From Mugil cephalus (taxonomy: Eukaryota > Chordata > Actinopteri > Mugiliformes > Mugilidae), in NCBI RefSeq assembly GCF_022458985.1, contig NC_061782.1, forward strand, positions 9,751,672 to 9,815,671: a stretch of DNA of 64,000 nt, in the 5' to 3' direction. The notes beneath the pieces were generated by a model. The model was given only the letters and a program-made list of their open reading frames with translations, did not search any database and was not told the DNA's origin. The translations under genes were made by a program, and so were the position numbers. The first letter of the stretch is position 1. Each line of letters begins with the position of its first letter. Positions 1-11,343 of the stretch are shown here, one piece after another.

Positions 1-17
1 GTCTGAACCGCAGATAC

Positions 18-3000
18 CTGGTTTGAGCCTTCTTCTCTGAGAACACCCTGAGAATGAAACGTCCATTCCTGTGAGGCTTGAAGGTTGAAGGAATAATGGC
101 GTATTCTCCTGGAGGGAGCTTGAAGCGGCCGCACACTTCACGCGAGTTGATGAAGGTGTCACTCATGGCCACAGCTCTCTGTCGCAGCAGGACGTCGGGA
201 CCTAGGCGGACGTTGCTGCGGCCCTTGTACTGAAGATTAACGAGAGTTTCAGTGCTGGGAAATCAAACAGCTGCAGAAATTCACAGTGCAGTCAAGCAAC
301 GTGACACCCGTTTTGCATTTCAGTAAAGAAAAGGAGACAAACCTCATCCGGGACCTGTAAAAAAGGAAAATATTTTAGTATTCAGTCATTTTTCTTTAGT
401 CAATAATTTCATGTGAAATATTAAATTATTCAAAGACACCTTATAAATGGCAAAGCCGATGGTCTCAAGATTTCGGTCAATTCTCCTCATTTGACGTCCG
501 TCCTTTTGCATCAGCCCCACCAGAAAGGTGCATCCGTCCTCTCCATCTAGGGGATCATCATCCACGTCCTCCAGACTCACCATAAACTGAGGATTGGATG
601 GGAACGTGGCTGGAACAGACACACAAAAATATGTCTTCTTTAACAAGAGGTAGCTTAGTGGGGCTGCTCGACCTGCAGGATTTGTATCATCATTTCTTTA
701 TTTTTTTATCTACCTCGGTTATTAATGCAGCCACCAGCAGTGGAGCCGACCCTCCACATCCCTTCAAACTGGTAATACTTCCAGTAGCCCACGTCATCGT
801 TCGTGAGTGTATCTGGGGTCATGTTGCAGATTTCCAGCCTGGAGAACTGTCCGAGGAAGTCTGAATAAGGCAACCTAGGGAGAGGAAAGCATTGCTCACC
901 TCAGTCTCAGCAGCGATGGTGATTATAAAGCTTAGAGTCCAAATGAAGTGTAAAATACTGTTACCAAAACTCTCCATCTTCACCCACGTGGTTCAGTTTT
1001 GCTTTATCATCTGGACTCACGTGCTTCCACTCCATGGATCTATTTTTGATAAGATGTGTTTTGTTGTGTAGTCTTGACATTAACCACTTGCAATTGATGG
1101 TTTATGGATACATAATATTAAAATGTACCCATCACTCCAAGGCCCTGTCCACTCCACCTTTCCCCATGGGTTCCTGACGCGGACCAGCTCAACCAGCTTG
1201 CCTTGAAAATTAACCTAGGAGGAGAAAGCAAGGCTTTGTAATTGAAAGTAATTCGTTTGCAGTATCATGGAAAACAGGGCAGCACAGCGGCTCGGTGGTT
1301 GGCACTTGGTCTTTCTGAGCGGAGTTTGCATGTACCTCCCTGTGTCTGATAGACTAATTGGTGACTCTAAATTGACCCTAGGTGTAAGTGTGAGTGTGAA
1401 TGGTTGTTTGTTTTTGTGTTAGCCCTGCGATAGATTGACCTGTCCAGGGGTTACAGCTGGGATAGGCTCCAGCAACCCCCCGCCCATGACCCTAGTGAGT
1501 TTATGCGGTAGTAGAAGATGAGATGAGATCATGGAAAAAGATATTTCACATACCTCCTCTGCACCCGTCAGTGAGTACGCATGTCCTTTTACAAGTTTCA
1601 GGGCTGTGACCATCTCTGTGTCATAGGCACTGGAGACCTGAAAGTTACATTTTCAAATCATTCTTGTTGGGAGTTTGTTTGCAACGACTGTCACGTAAAT
1701 CCCTACGAAAATAAGACTTACCTCAATAGAGCAACCCAGCAGTGAACCGAGCCTCAGGGCCTTCTTGATGATTTGAAAGAGGTTCGGCGGGGCCTTGCCT
1801 AGGTTGTAAATTTCTGCGATTCCTCCGGTGAAATCCTCAAATCCCTCTATCGCGTTTCCTCCCGACAGGGCCTCATAGCAGCCGTTGACTCTGCAGGACA
1901 CAGAGGGATGTGAATAGACCGGCTGTATCAGCACTGTGCATTTACCGCGAATTGAGGTTTGGATGATACAATATATATATAAATATATAAGTGGAATAAT
2001 CCTTACTTAGCATAGGCCTTTTCCAGCAGAGCACTCCAAAACTCAGAGCCTTCTGCTGAGTGAACGAACAGCAGCTTTCCATCTCTGGTGGGCAGACGGT
2101 CATCAACCACCACGTCCACCCACTCACCGAACTGCCAGAACTGAACAGAAGACACTTCTGTCAGCGAAAGTCAGTGTCACTGAATCCTCTGCAGTCATTC
2201 AGCTGATGTCCTTGGGTTGTATGTTTTACTCCAGCTGCAGCTTTCACTTTCACTTGTCTTAAAAATCATCATGACCTTTTCTTTTATCTGCCATATGGAG
2301 GGCAGGTATCACCAGAGCAAGAAGTTACAGAGCAAAAGTTGTTAAGCGGTTTCTCAGATCAGTACCTTGCAGGTTTTTTTCATTCACTCAGCTTTTGCAT
2401 TAAACAAGTCATTTTCGGGTATTAGAGGTCCAACGAGAAGGCTCTCTGTCTGACCTGGAAGTGAAATATTCCAGCATAATCTTCGGTGAAACTCTGTCCA
2501 GGAGGCACCACGCGGGCCAGGATCCTCTGGTCCAGAGTCAGAGAGGCTATGGCAGCCAGAAGCCAGCAGTCACCTGGTAAACAGGTAAACAAGGGCAGAT
2601 ACAGTACATGACCATATCTACTGATATTAGATACAACTGGGGTAACAACAACAAACTTCTTCTTTCGATTTTTAAATATACTGAATATTTGAACCTGTGT
2701 ATTATTTGAACAGTTTAATGTAGAATATGGAAGGTGGGCGTCCCTCCTTAACCTCTCCATCAGTTTGAGGGTCCTTGGTCTGAAAAACGTTGAAGACACC
2801 TGCTCTACTGGAACGTTTGTGACTGTATCCATCCTCTTTCCTCGCACTTACCCAGTTCACCTTGACAAATATCTGTCCTTGTGGCTCCATCATCAATGAA
2901 CTTTGGGTTGGAACACAGCTCCTATATATTAAAGATAAAAAGTTGAGCACTTTTGATAAATTTCCATAGATGAAATAGTCTAAATGTGGAACAAACTGTA

Positions 3001-3250
3001 TTCATCTTCTTACCGTTGGCCTCTTCCAAACAACCCCCTTGGCCTTTGATGAGTATGGCCCTAACTCTTTGTAGCCCAGAGATGTGCCCCCAGCCGGAAA
3101 GCAGTTGTCCTCAAACAGGCGTCCCCTCTCCAGACACTGCTGCAGCAACGTCTCATAATCCTGCTGGGAGAACTTCACTGCATTCTCGTTGGTCCCGATT
3201 CCTTCTTTCCTCTCCTGCTGACGGGCCAGTCGATCTGCCGTGGAAGTCAT
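18..3250 (-). CDS. Classical calpain catalytic subunit, CAPN2/CAPN8-like (5' 12 exons; 3' end outside window)
   Basis: This gene encodes a calcium-dependent cytosolic cysteine protease large subunit. Coding exons in order: 3250-3014, 2921-2852, 2573-2455, 2140-2007, 1890-1722, 1637-1554, 1214-1129, 1039-965, 874-714, 609-440, 354-343, 229-18. They join in phase into about 509 residues and stop at a GT donor at the left edge, so the PEF (EF-hand) part is missing. The catalytic triad is intact at Cys105 (GDCWLLAAI), His262 (KGHAYSLTG) and Asn286 (VRNPWG), the same numbering as human calpain-2. The protease core is followed by the C2-like domain, ending [13 protein letters not shown]. Exon 11 is a 12-base microexon encoding VPDE, as in other calpains. 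The ATG at 3250 is chosen because the upstream in-frame codon is GTG. Exon 9 is unusual: WLPYSDF replaces the usual WMSFSDF, and the Trp after the GSTAGGC motif is absent. '[17 protein letters not shown]' favours CAPN2/CAPN8 over CAPN1. It stands head to head with a second calpain. Confidence 0.93.
1277..1529 (+). repeat. Common teleost retroposon copy in calpain intron 6
   Basis: The stretch reads like the abundant fish interspersed retroposon: 'ggcagcacagcggctcggtgg' type head, then 'ggagtttgcatgt', 'ttggtgactctaaattgacc', 'gagtgtgaatggttg' and 'gctgggataggctccagc', then a degenerate tail rich in GATGA. It lies wholly inside the intron between exons 6 and 7 of the left calpain gene. The middle is shortened compared with the copies I remember. 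Family naming (SINE or LINE-derived) is from memory and uncertain. Confidence 0.6.
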
Positions 3251-3389
3251 CCTCACCTCTCAGTTGTGGATTATTTTCGACTTTCTGGATGGATTGGATT
3301 TCTCTCTTTATGAGCTGAGCTGAGCTGGGCTGACCTGTGAGCTGCTCTTCCACCGGGATCCAGTGCGATCCAGTCCTTCCTTTGTTTCC

Positions 3390-3395
3390 TTTATA
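3390..3395 (-). promoter_or_regulatory. TATA box candidate for left calpain gene
   Basis: The plus-strand 'tttata' reads TATAAA on the minus strand, about 140 bases upstream of the ATG at 3250. It follows GCTGCAGC and precedes an A-rich stretch. Spacing would give a 5' UTR of roughly 110 bases. This is a positional and motif inference only. Confidence 0.4.
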
Positions 3396-4535
3396 GCTGC
3401 AGCAGGTGTTGTGATGTTGAACCAGGGAGAGGGAGGGGCATCCAGTGAACAGGTAAGATGAACCCGAGCAGACAACAGCCACCATAGGCAAATCCGCATT
3501 GAAATGGCCGTGACCACAACTGAAACACAAACACAGACACACCTAAAGGTAATTTGAAGCCCCGGTGACATTGCCCCATTTCAAAGTTAAGTGTCTCTGT
3601 GGTGGGAAATGCGCCACATTTATTGTCTTTTGCATTGATAATAAACTATAAAAGTGCTATAAGATAAATAATAAAAAAGAAGGTATTTTCTGACAACAAA
3701 GGTTTACAAGAAGAAATTATACATGTGATATATGTAAAGAAACAGCTGTCTGGATTTGAGGCAGATCAAGGATGGGACATAAGTGACAGCACATCTTGGG
3801 ATGCAGCCAGCAAGTTTGACTTCACATCCCTATTCTGTGCTCACATGCTTTATCCTCAATACAGCAAAGCTGAGCCTTAATCAAACACGTCTTAAAGAAA
3901 CTTTGGTCAACAGTTACACCGTGGGAAAAAGTCTTTGATATCATGTTTAGTTTACAAGTACAAGATTGACATATAAATATCAGAAGTAGAAATATGTATT
4001 GTATTACTTCACACACCATCTAGTTACACCCAGCATGACGAGAGACACTAACAACATTTATATAAAAAAAAATTAAAATAACACAGCCGTCACCTATGTA
4101 GAATATTTGTATAATTTCCATATCAGTGATGACAGATCTACAGATATGGTATGTGGTGGAAGCACAAAGACAGTAATGTCCAAGTTGTGTTCTGCATTTG
4201 GTCTGACAACAGACTGTAAAACCCTCCCTTGGTTTAACAGCTAATTCCTATTAGAGATGCATGATGATCAGCCAAAACATTAAAACCACTGACAGGACAA
4301 GTAAATTAACACTGAGCATCTTTTGACAATACAGTATCCTGCTGGGAATCATAAAACACGGGCCACATCATCAGTAGTGTGCACTTTGAATAATGACTTC
4401 CTAGGTCTTTTAACAGCCTGATGGTAGAATAAATCACAAATCCAGAATAGATTTTTGCATTCCATCCTCATTGTTGTGCATCTGCAGCCAGTTCTGTGTA
4501 AAACCATTTTTTTTTCTTTTTTTTATATTTTTTTT

Positions 4536-5620
4536 TGTTGCAGTCATAGGCCTCTTCAACTGAATTCTCCCACGGGACTCTGAGCTCTGTGATGTAGACT
4601 TCCTTCAGTGAAGGTGACAAGAGTGCCAGGTCTGGTCTGAGGGTGGTAGCTGCAAACTCCAGTGGGCCTTGATAGAATTAGATGCTATCTCAGGGGCAAG
4701 GAGTTGGTCGTACTCCTCTTGCTGTCAAGAGCTGCTGCCAGGCTCTTGAGGACATGGTTATGCCTCCAGGTCCTCAAGTGTGAGGCTGGTCTTACACCCG
4801 GTCAAAAGGGCGCAGGTTGGGTCTTCACTGTTGGGTTTTTAGGGGTTAATAAGGCCTTCAGCCTATGTATAACCTCGGGAAGAATCAGGAAGAATGTTAC
4901 ATACGCTATCTCACCATATAAGGAGTTGTTTTTCGCTTTGCTACAGCTTGCTCACAGATTAGGACACATCACATCCTGATATCTCACATGCTGCAAACCA
5001 TATAAAGCTAATTGAGTACACATAGAAACTCACTGACACATGAGAGGCAGTACTCCTCCCCATTGTCTTACGGGCGGGTAGAATAAAGTCACTGTACGTC
5101 CCTGAAGTGGGGCTTTTGGTTCATTTTACCCCCAAGGTGAACTGACCGAAGCCTCAGCACTGAAATCAATTTCTATTCTCTGTGTACCAAATAAATATCC
5201 AAAACGTGAGAAATTGTCGCGGGATTTGTGCGTAGGTGAACTACCCTTTCCAAACGGTATAAAGATCCTGGGAAAATATCCTCCTTCGACATCGCCATAC
5301 CACTGGTTGAGTTTTTTTGGAGATGGCAGCACATCATCGGTAGCTCTGATAATAAAGCTGATGTTTTTTGCCTCCATTTCCAGCTGAGCTTTCTCCTCTC
5401 CGGGCCTTCCCACCACTTCCATTGGCCCTGCTTAGCGAGAGAAGCAGCTTTTGCACTTCTTGCAACCTCCTCCTGACGGCGTCTCTGATGTTGAGGCCTT
5501 ACGCCAAGTTTCTTTGATTACTGGAAGGCCAAAGCCGCGTCTTGCCAGCTGGACTCGCCCCAAAATGCCCCAGGGCTGATGTAGCCTGCTGCACAGCATT
5601 AGATGGTATTCATTTCCGTC
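4536..5620 (-). mobile_element. LINE (non-LTR) ORF2 3' fragment inside the Tc1 remnant
   Basis: On the minus strand the sequence encodes, in order, pieces of the region after the reverse transcriptase of a fish LINE: 'GRVQLARRGFGLPVIKETW' (about 5570-5510), 'SFIIRATDDVLPSPKKLNQW' (about 5370-5310), 'DPTCALLTGCKTS' (about 4825-4785), then 'RPDLALLSPSLKEVYITELR' and 'VPWENSVEEAYD' (about 4640-4545). The frame is broken and it is interrupted at 4829-5291 by another element. A T-rich run at 4507-4537 lies beyond the 3' end. Family assignment is from remembered protein motifs and the exact clade is not claimed. Confidence 0.65.
4829..5291 (+). mobile_element. Possible solo LTR-type fossil inserted in the LINE
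   Basis: About 463 bases interrupt the LINE reading between its NQWYG and DPTC segments. The block begins TG and ends CA, is flanked by near-matching 4-base repeats (tcac on the left, tcgc on the right), and has an AATAAA near 5081. That pattern suits a solo long terminal repeat, but no family was recognised and no internal region is present. It could equally be another kind of insertion. Confidence 0.35.
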
Positions 5621-6281
5621 CTGTAACCAGGTGTGGTGCAACTTTGGGACATTCGTGTGGATGTCATGTACCACCCACCTACCAGAGCAAACACCACCAC
5701 CCCATAGCAATGACTCTCCTTGATGGCAGCAGCCATCCCCAGCCACAAATGGTAATGGTATGATCCACAGAAGCCCCTCCCCTCAACCCATAGTACCCAA
5801 AGCCCCCACTAACTAACTGTTTTGGACACAAGGGAGACCTACAGAACATTAGGAAGGTGGTCATAATGTTATGCCTGACTGGTGATTTTTTCCACAGTCA
5901 CTTTACAACTTTCACTTTACGTCTTCTTATATAAGAACATTCAGTTTGACCACACAGTAGCAACACATCACTGTGTTTACTATTGGAAAAAGGGTGTGTC
6001 TTAAGGACCGCAGTGTTGTGTGTGTATACATACTTTTTCTGTAAACATGACAGATGACATTCATGAATAACCGCAACCCACAGAGAATACATATCTCCAC
6101 AGAACGCATCTACCCTTGACTCGGTCTACAGTTAGTCAACTGGTTCTAACTATTATGAACTAAACATTTTGCATCATGAGAGCCGAATATGACACAAAAA
6201 ACTACATGTGTTATATGGAAAAATAACACTAAAAACAAAGGCAGCAGGACTTAGTTAGTTCAGCCTTTTCGTAGGAATATC

Positions 6282-6307
6282 TGTGTGTGTGTGTGTGTGG
6301 GGGGGGG
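6282..6307 (+). repeat. (GT)n microsatellite followed by G run
   Basis: A pure GT dinucleotide tract runs directly into nine consecutive G bases. It is a simple repeat. Confidence 0.9.
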
Positions 6308-6796
6308 CTACACCTGAGACTTACATGACTAGGGTCTGTTAACAAGCAGACACTCACCTGCAATTAGAGGGTCGCTTGATAACCACTAATTGTTAAAAAA
6401 CAAAGAAAACAACAACTTCCTGTGATTGCAGAAGTGTATTCGGTTGTTAACAGACATGCGTGGGTGCCACCGACTGATGTTCCAAATACCTAAACCCAAA
6501 CTCTCTACCAGTTGAAAGAAGAAACCACTTGGATGAGTTGTGAAAGAAAAGAAGATCCCTTGGCTTTGTTTTTGGATATACAGTGACACGATGAATGCTG
6601 ACAGATACACATATAATGCGATGATATAATAATAATAACGTAATTTTAAAGACAGAACACAAATGAACGAAATCCATTCTACGGTCTATCTGCTCACATT
6701 AGTAGTTTCTCCATTATGGATAGATATAAAATGATCTCCGCATTGGTAATATCTATTACTGACAAATTATTAATTATACTGTACATGTACTGTTAT

Positions 6797-6908
6797 CTGC
6801 GGGAGCCCTAAGTGGCCATGCATTCATACACATTGTTTTCTCTATTTTCCAGTGATAATGAGTTACTTTCCTCGGTTTTGAACGCATGGCTGCTTAGGGC
6901 TTCCGTAG
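6797..6908. mobile_element. Short MITE with 29-base inverted ends (copy 1)
   Basis: The left end (ctgcgggagccctaagtggc...) and the reverse complement of the right end (ctacggaagccctaagcagc...) match at 24 of 29 bases. The element is only 112 bases. TTAT flanks it on both sides (6793-6796 and 6909-6912), and the shared TTA would suit a PIF/Harbinger-type 3-base target duplication. A second, longer copy with the same termini lies at 21815-22263. It has no coding capacity. Confidence 0.6.
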
Positions 6909-8679
6909 TTATCTAGACTAAACCAGCTAATAGACATCGCCAGTGTCATTGCAAAAGTATATTTCCCCCTTGATTCAATTAGTGTCACTATGTTTGTAAT
7001 ACATGTGTCTGGTTAAAGATAGGTCCTATGTATATTTTCAGGTTAACAAGTAAATCAGGATCTGTGTTCACGTCACTTGTTGGTATCAATGCTCAAGAGC
7101 TTCCAGTCCTGAAAAGACGGGTCAGTGGTGAAACCCACGTGACACAGATACAGGACACTTAAAAAAAGCACTCAAAAGCCTCTGACTGCATTCTGCATAT
7201 TCATTTTATACACTGTTATATATAAAAAAATATTGATTGGAAAGCCCCTGAAAATGTCTAGAATTCCTTTTTAACACTAGGTGTGGCCTGATGATTGACA
7301 GCAACGAAAAACAACCCACCAAGAGTTGCAAAATCTTGTCTGTAGTGCACACATGCACCACAACATATTTTCAGTCTGCTCTCCACCCACCTCAAATGAG
7401 CACGAAGAGACATAATTTTCCCGTGGAATAACCAAAAGTAACCTGAATCTGTCTGGAAATGGGTGTGTATTCATGTACATACGTCACACGTCGAGTTGGC
7501 CTCTTGGAGCAATGTTCAAGCCTTCACTTCACTTCTTATTTAGAGCCTTATTCTGTATAATTCATAACGCTCAAGGCAGATTCACTAGAACAGGAACTCC
7601 GAGAACACAAATCTAATATTTAACACATATTTAAAGACTCACTTTCTGAAAGAAGTAGCGCCACTTTCCTCCTTTCGTGTTGATTAAAAAAAAATGGTTG
7701 GTTTCCGAAAACTCCTCAACCATTCAACAAACATCACATGACATAGTGAGGCATAAACCCTCGGCTTCCTCAGAACCTAACAAGGGATCGTGCTCTATTA
7801 TCTTTGACTTTTAACCTTTGCAGCCCTTCATTTACTATATCTCTCAGGTGATACACAAACATTGTGCATTATCATCCTTTAACAAGAGCAAGGTTTATCA
7901 AGAGCACTAACAGTTGAAGTGAATTTGACCTACCTGACGATTTTATGTTAGCTTATCATTAACGTTTATGATGAGGATAGGTTTTATTTGAGCGTTCCCC
8001 TTTCGGTTTTCCCAAACAAGTGCGTGAACTAAAGAGAAATAACCCATTTGGCATTAATTTTCTTATGATGGCAGGTTTGATTTAAGTTTCAGTGAATCTG
8101 TTTTATTTAATATTATGTAGCCTGCATTTAAACATGTTGATATAAGATATTATTACCTGATTTAAGTATCACTCAGGTCTGAGGCGGGAGGGGCGCTCGC
8201 TTCTGATTTGTCGCAAGGACAAAGTTGAAGCTCTGAGGAGGTTGTGGTTTTGTGGTTGCAGCTGCAGCCTCTTCAGACTCTGGAACAGTTTGTCACTGCG
8301 TGTTAGGTAGCCTCAGACACTGCCTGTTTTTAAATAAAAAAATCTTAAAACTCATCTCTGTTCTTTGGTGTTTTAATTCTGCCGTCTTTTTGTTGACCGT
8401 GTGTTTAATTGTTTGTACAATACATTGGTCAATGTGTCAAATAGACACATGTTTATTCTCAATAGCTCAAAAGCTTATAGTGGTTGTGTCAACTTTGTAT
8501 ATCTTATTGTGTGGCAGAATTCAAATGAATGACTTCTTACAGCTTTAAACTTCTCTATAATTTCAGTGTTGTAGCATAAACATTTTCTCTGAATAGTATT
8601 TGGAGGTTTTTGGGTTTGATTACAGGCAGGACTTCCTGGTCCTCAAGAGAGTGTGTGGCTATATAAAAACAATGCATTA

Positions 8680-9080
8680 TTATTTATTTTTTAAGAGACT
8701 CGCCTCCCAAACCTGCATGACGTTTATACCCCGGACACTCCCTCTACTGCCACCAGGCTGGGGTTTCCACTGTCTGAAGACACAGACACAAGAGGCTGAG
8801 GAAGGATTTTTATCCCCATGTCATATGTCTGCTTTGCAATATTGTAAATTGCATGTATATATGAGAAACCACCTTTTAAGTTCACATTTCAAGTTTACAG
8901 TTTATATTTTATTTCTCGGTTATACATTTATTTCTATTTTTTTTTTTTTACCTTGTGTGCTGTTCAGAATTATTATTTGTACTGTAGTATTTTTTTATTA
9001 CTTGTTGCAGGTACAACAATACTTTTCACTGTGCATTGTACTATGTATGTACTATGTATTCATGTGATGAATAAAATCTT
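8680..9080 (+). repeat. Probable retroposon 3' tail
   Basis: The sequence ends 'cactgtgcattgtact' followed by 'gatgaataaaatcttatctt', which resembles the 3' ends of fish LINE/SINE elements with a short-unit tail. No protein-coding part was recognised upstream. Low certainty on both ends and family. Confidence 0.3.
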
Positions 9081-9242
9081 ATCTTATTTTCTTTTCACTC
9101 GTTTTGGGGACATGTATGTGAAATTATGGTTCTGCTGTATTTATTTATTTTTAAAATTTTTAATGGTATTGGCTGTCCATTTTTGTATTTATCATTTCTG
9201 TTTTATTTTCTCATATTGTTCGGAATAAATCATAGTTTCCAG

Positions 9243-9501
9243 TTGTCTTTCTTTGGCGCCTCTAGCGGTGAGATGCGGTAGTGGCGGTGAGCCGTGGCCC
9301 CGCCTCCTCCATGAGCTGCTGTCTTTCTACTGTGTGAGCGTGAGCACCACTAAGGCAGCACCAGACAGAAAGCTGGATCATTGGGGCTGGGATCTGCACC
9401 CCTACCTACCAAAGCCCACCCTCCGCCACAGATTTCACAGATATCCGCAAATCAACCTGCGATTTACTCTGAAAGAGTTGCGAGTTTCCTCCCGAGCGGT
9501 G
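9243..9501 (+). other. GC-rich island, possible non-coding first exon
   Basis: GC content rises sharply against AT-rich flanks, and the block ends near a good splice donor (GGTG/GTGAGT around 9499-9504). It could be an untranslated first exon or promoter of a transcript running rightwards toward the plus-strand calpain, whose first coding exon lies 1.8 kb away. However, that calpain has its own TATA-like box and no acceptor was seen just before its ATG. No protein was recognised. Confidence 0.2.
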
Positions 9502-11282
9502 GTGAGTGCAGTCGTCCTGCTCGTTTTTTTTTTTTTTTTGTCAATGGATCCTTTCACGTAGACAGCTTGAGGTTAACGGTTTTGGTTGCAGTGCGGGCCA
9601 CGGTGGTTGGATTTATCATAGCGCACCCCGTGCCTTTAATAATACAGGTCACAGCTGTCAGATTCAGACCCGTAGACTTAAATCAGCTGTTACATTCAAA
9701 GGAGTGTGATCTGAAATCTCTGAAGCAGACTGCAGGCCGGTGCGCTTTATACACGGGCCTACTTGTACTTTAGAGCAGGTGCTGTAAGCTGACTGACAGA
9801 CTCTGAGAGTAACAGGCCTGTGAATTTGCAGAGGAGTTTGCACAACCTTACTTTGGTTTGTGCTGCATTAACTTACTCTTCAGCAGAGCAAAACACAGAA
9901 GATATTTGACAAAGAAGATTTTTAAGAGGATTGTTTTGAGGTTGCAGTCCTGCATTATGACCGCATCATCCCAATATTGCATAGTTCAGCCTTTCTCTGT
10001 CCATTGGGGGGGGGGGGGAATAGAGATATCCCTTTAGTCTCCTCTATGTGACAGAGCCGAGGGACATTCCTGCAGACTATGAGGGGCCTCAGAGTCTAGA
10101 GGGGGGCTGTCCCTGCCAACAATGTCCTCGCCTGTGGAGCCTTTTCTGTCAAAAGCGTGGCTTGTTATAAACACCAGCACATTCTCCAACTGAACCATTT
10201 ATTTTTTCTCCGTATCCCTCATATCCCCCCTTCACCATTCAAGTTTCACCCCTCCTGCTTTTAGTGCCTGCTCTGTTTATCAAATCATTTATCATGAGGA
10301 CTCTACTTTACAGTGGACAAAAGAGCCTCACAGTTTTTTTTAAGTTTTTTGTTTTTCCAGCAGAGATTCAAAGAGGTTAAAGCCAAGAATCTAGGTTGTT
10401 TTTAACTGAAAAGAAAGTGCATATACACAGAATAAAAAAGGGTAGATTGCAGTGACTGCATGAGACTCCAAATGCTTTGAATCCACTTTGTCTTTAGCCA
10501 ACGATGCGAACACATCAATAAATGACCCTTTTCTCTCTCTTTATTTTTCTCTCATTCTCCCTCTCAGCCAGCCAATACAGACCAGGTATCCTATTTCTAA
10601 CTCCTCTTTTGTTGTTCCCAGGTTTGTTGTGTTCGTCGTGGTGGTTACCGTCTCGCATTACTCCATAATCACTTTTATTTTCTTTACATTCATTCTGTAT
10701 GTCAGTGATTTTTCTTTCTATTTTATTTTTTATGTTTTATATTTATTTTATTTATTTTTACTTCTGTTGAAGAGATAAGTAAAGCTTACTGGGTTATTAA
10801 AAGTATTGTCATGGCCTAAAATATTAATATTTTCAAGGTTGTCTTTTTGCTGGACTCTACCCCGGACTGTGAACATACTGAGGTCAGGATCCTTTCACCA
10901 TAATTCACCGATAAAATAAGTGAATCACCGAATTATTTAGTCATTCAGCAAAATTGCTGAATCATCTATCATTTTTATTATTGTGTGGCCTGAAAGAGAC
11001 ATATTACGTGTCAAAATGTGAATCATGAAATGCGGTGATTTAATCCAAACTTTGAAAAAAAAAAAAGAAGCAAGAATAGAATAGAAAGGACTTGACCTCG
11101 GTTATTCAGTGTCCACAGCCTTGGCTTTGCACTACTCGCAGTCTAACAGCGTAACACAGAATCCATGTCTTGTCAAACATGGGGTTACCAATTAATCTTT
11201 TTTTTTCTAAACACACTCCCGCCCCTGATTGCTGAGCTGTTAGACTCTTTAGACAACAGTGTGCCACCGATTAGCGTGCCGC
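9502..11282. other. Intergenic, upstream of plus-strand calpain
   Basis: No gene is seen. The stretch includes a pure G run near 10007-10018 and several T/A-rich runs. Open frames here are short and low in complexity. Confidence 0.4.
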
Positions 11283-11290
11283 TATTTATA
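11283..11290 (+). promoter_or_regulatory. TATA-like box of plus-strand calpain
   Basis: TATTTATA lies 54 bases before the chosen ATG at 11344. If used, transcription would start about 25-30 bases before the ATG, giving a very short 5' UTR. Translation might then use the second in-frame ATG at 11404 in some transcripts. Confidence 0.35.
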
Positions 11291-11343
11291 GACAGCACCG
11301 TGCATACCCACCCACCGGCTCCATATTTTTATCTCGCACCAGT

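Larger units (their letters stand above)
4266..5886 (+). mobile_element. Tc1-like DNA transposon remnant, split by later insertions
   Basis: The left end (from 'gatcagccaaaacattaaaa') and the right end ('aaggtggtcataatgttatg') are the inverted termini of the same Tc1/mariner family seen at 16331-16830 and 44203-44732. The right part from about 5650 aligns with the internal sequence of those copies ('ccacccacctac', 'caatgac', 'gatggcagcag'). The roughly 1.3 kb between about 4350 and 5650 is foreign: a LINE fragment which itself carries another insertion. No open transposase frame remains. Confidence 0.7.
5887..8679. other. Intergenic stretch between the divergent calpain genes
   Basis: AT-rich sequence without a supportable gene. 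It contains a (GT)n run followed by a G run at 6282-6307 and a short MITE at 6797-6908. No conserved exon was recognised on either strand. Distal regulatory elements for either calpain could lie here but none can be named from sequence. Confidence 0.5.

Noticed and set aside
8600-9228. 155- and 91-codon frames rich in Phe/Tyr/Leu/Cys
   Set aside because: They come from T-rich sequence that looks like a retroposon tail; composition is not protein-like.
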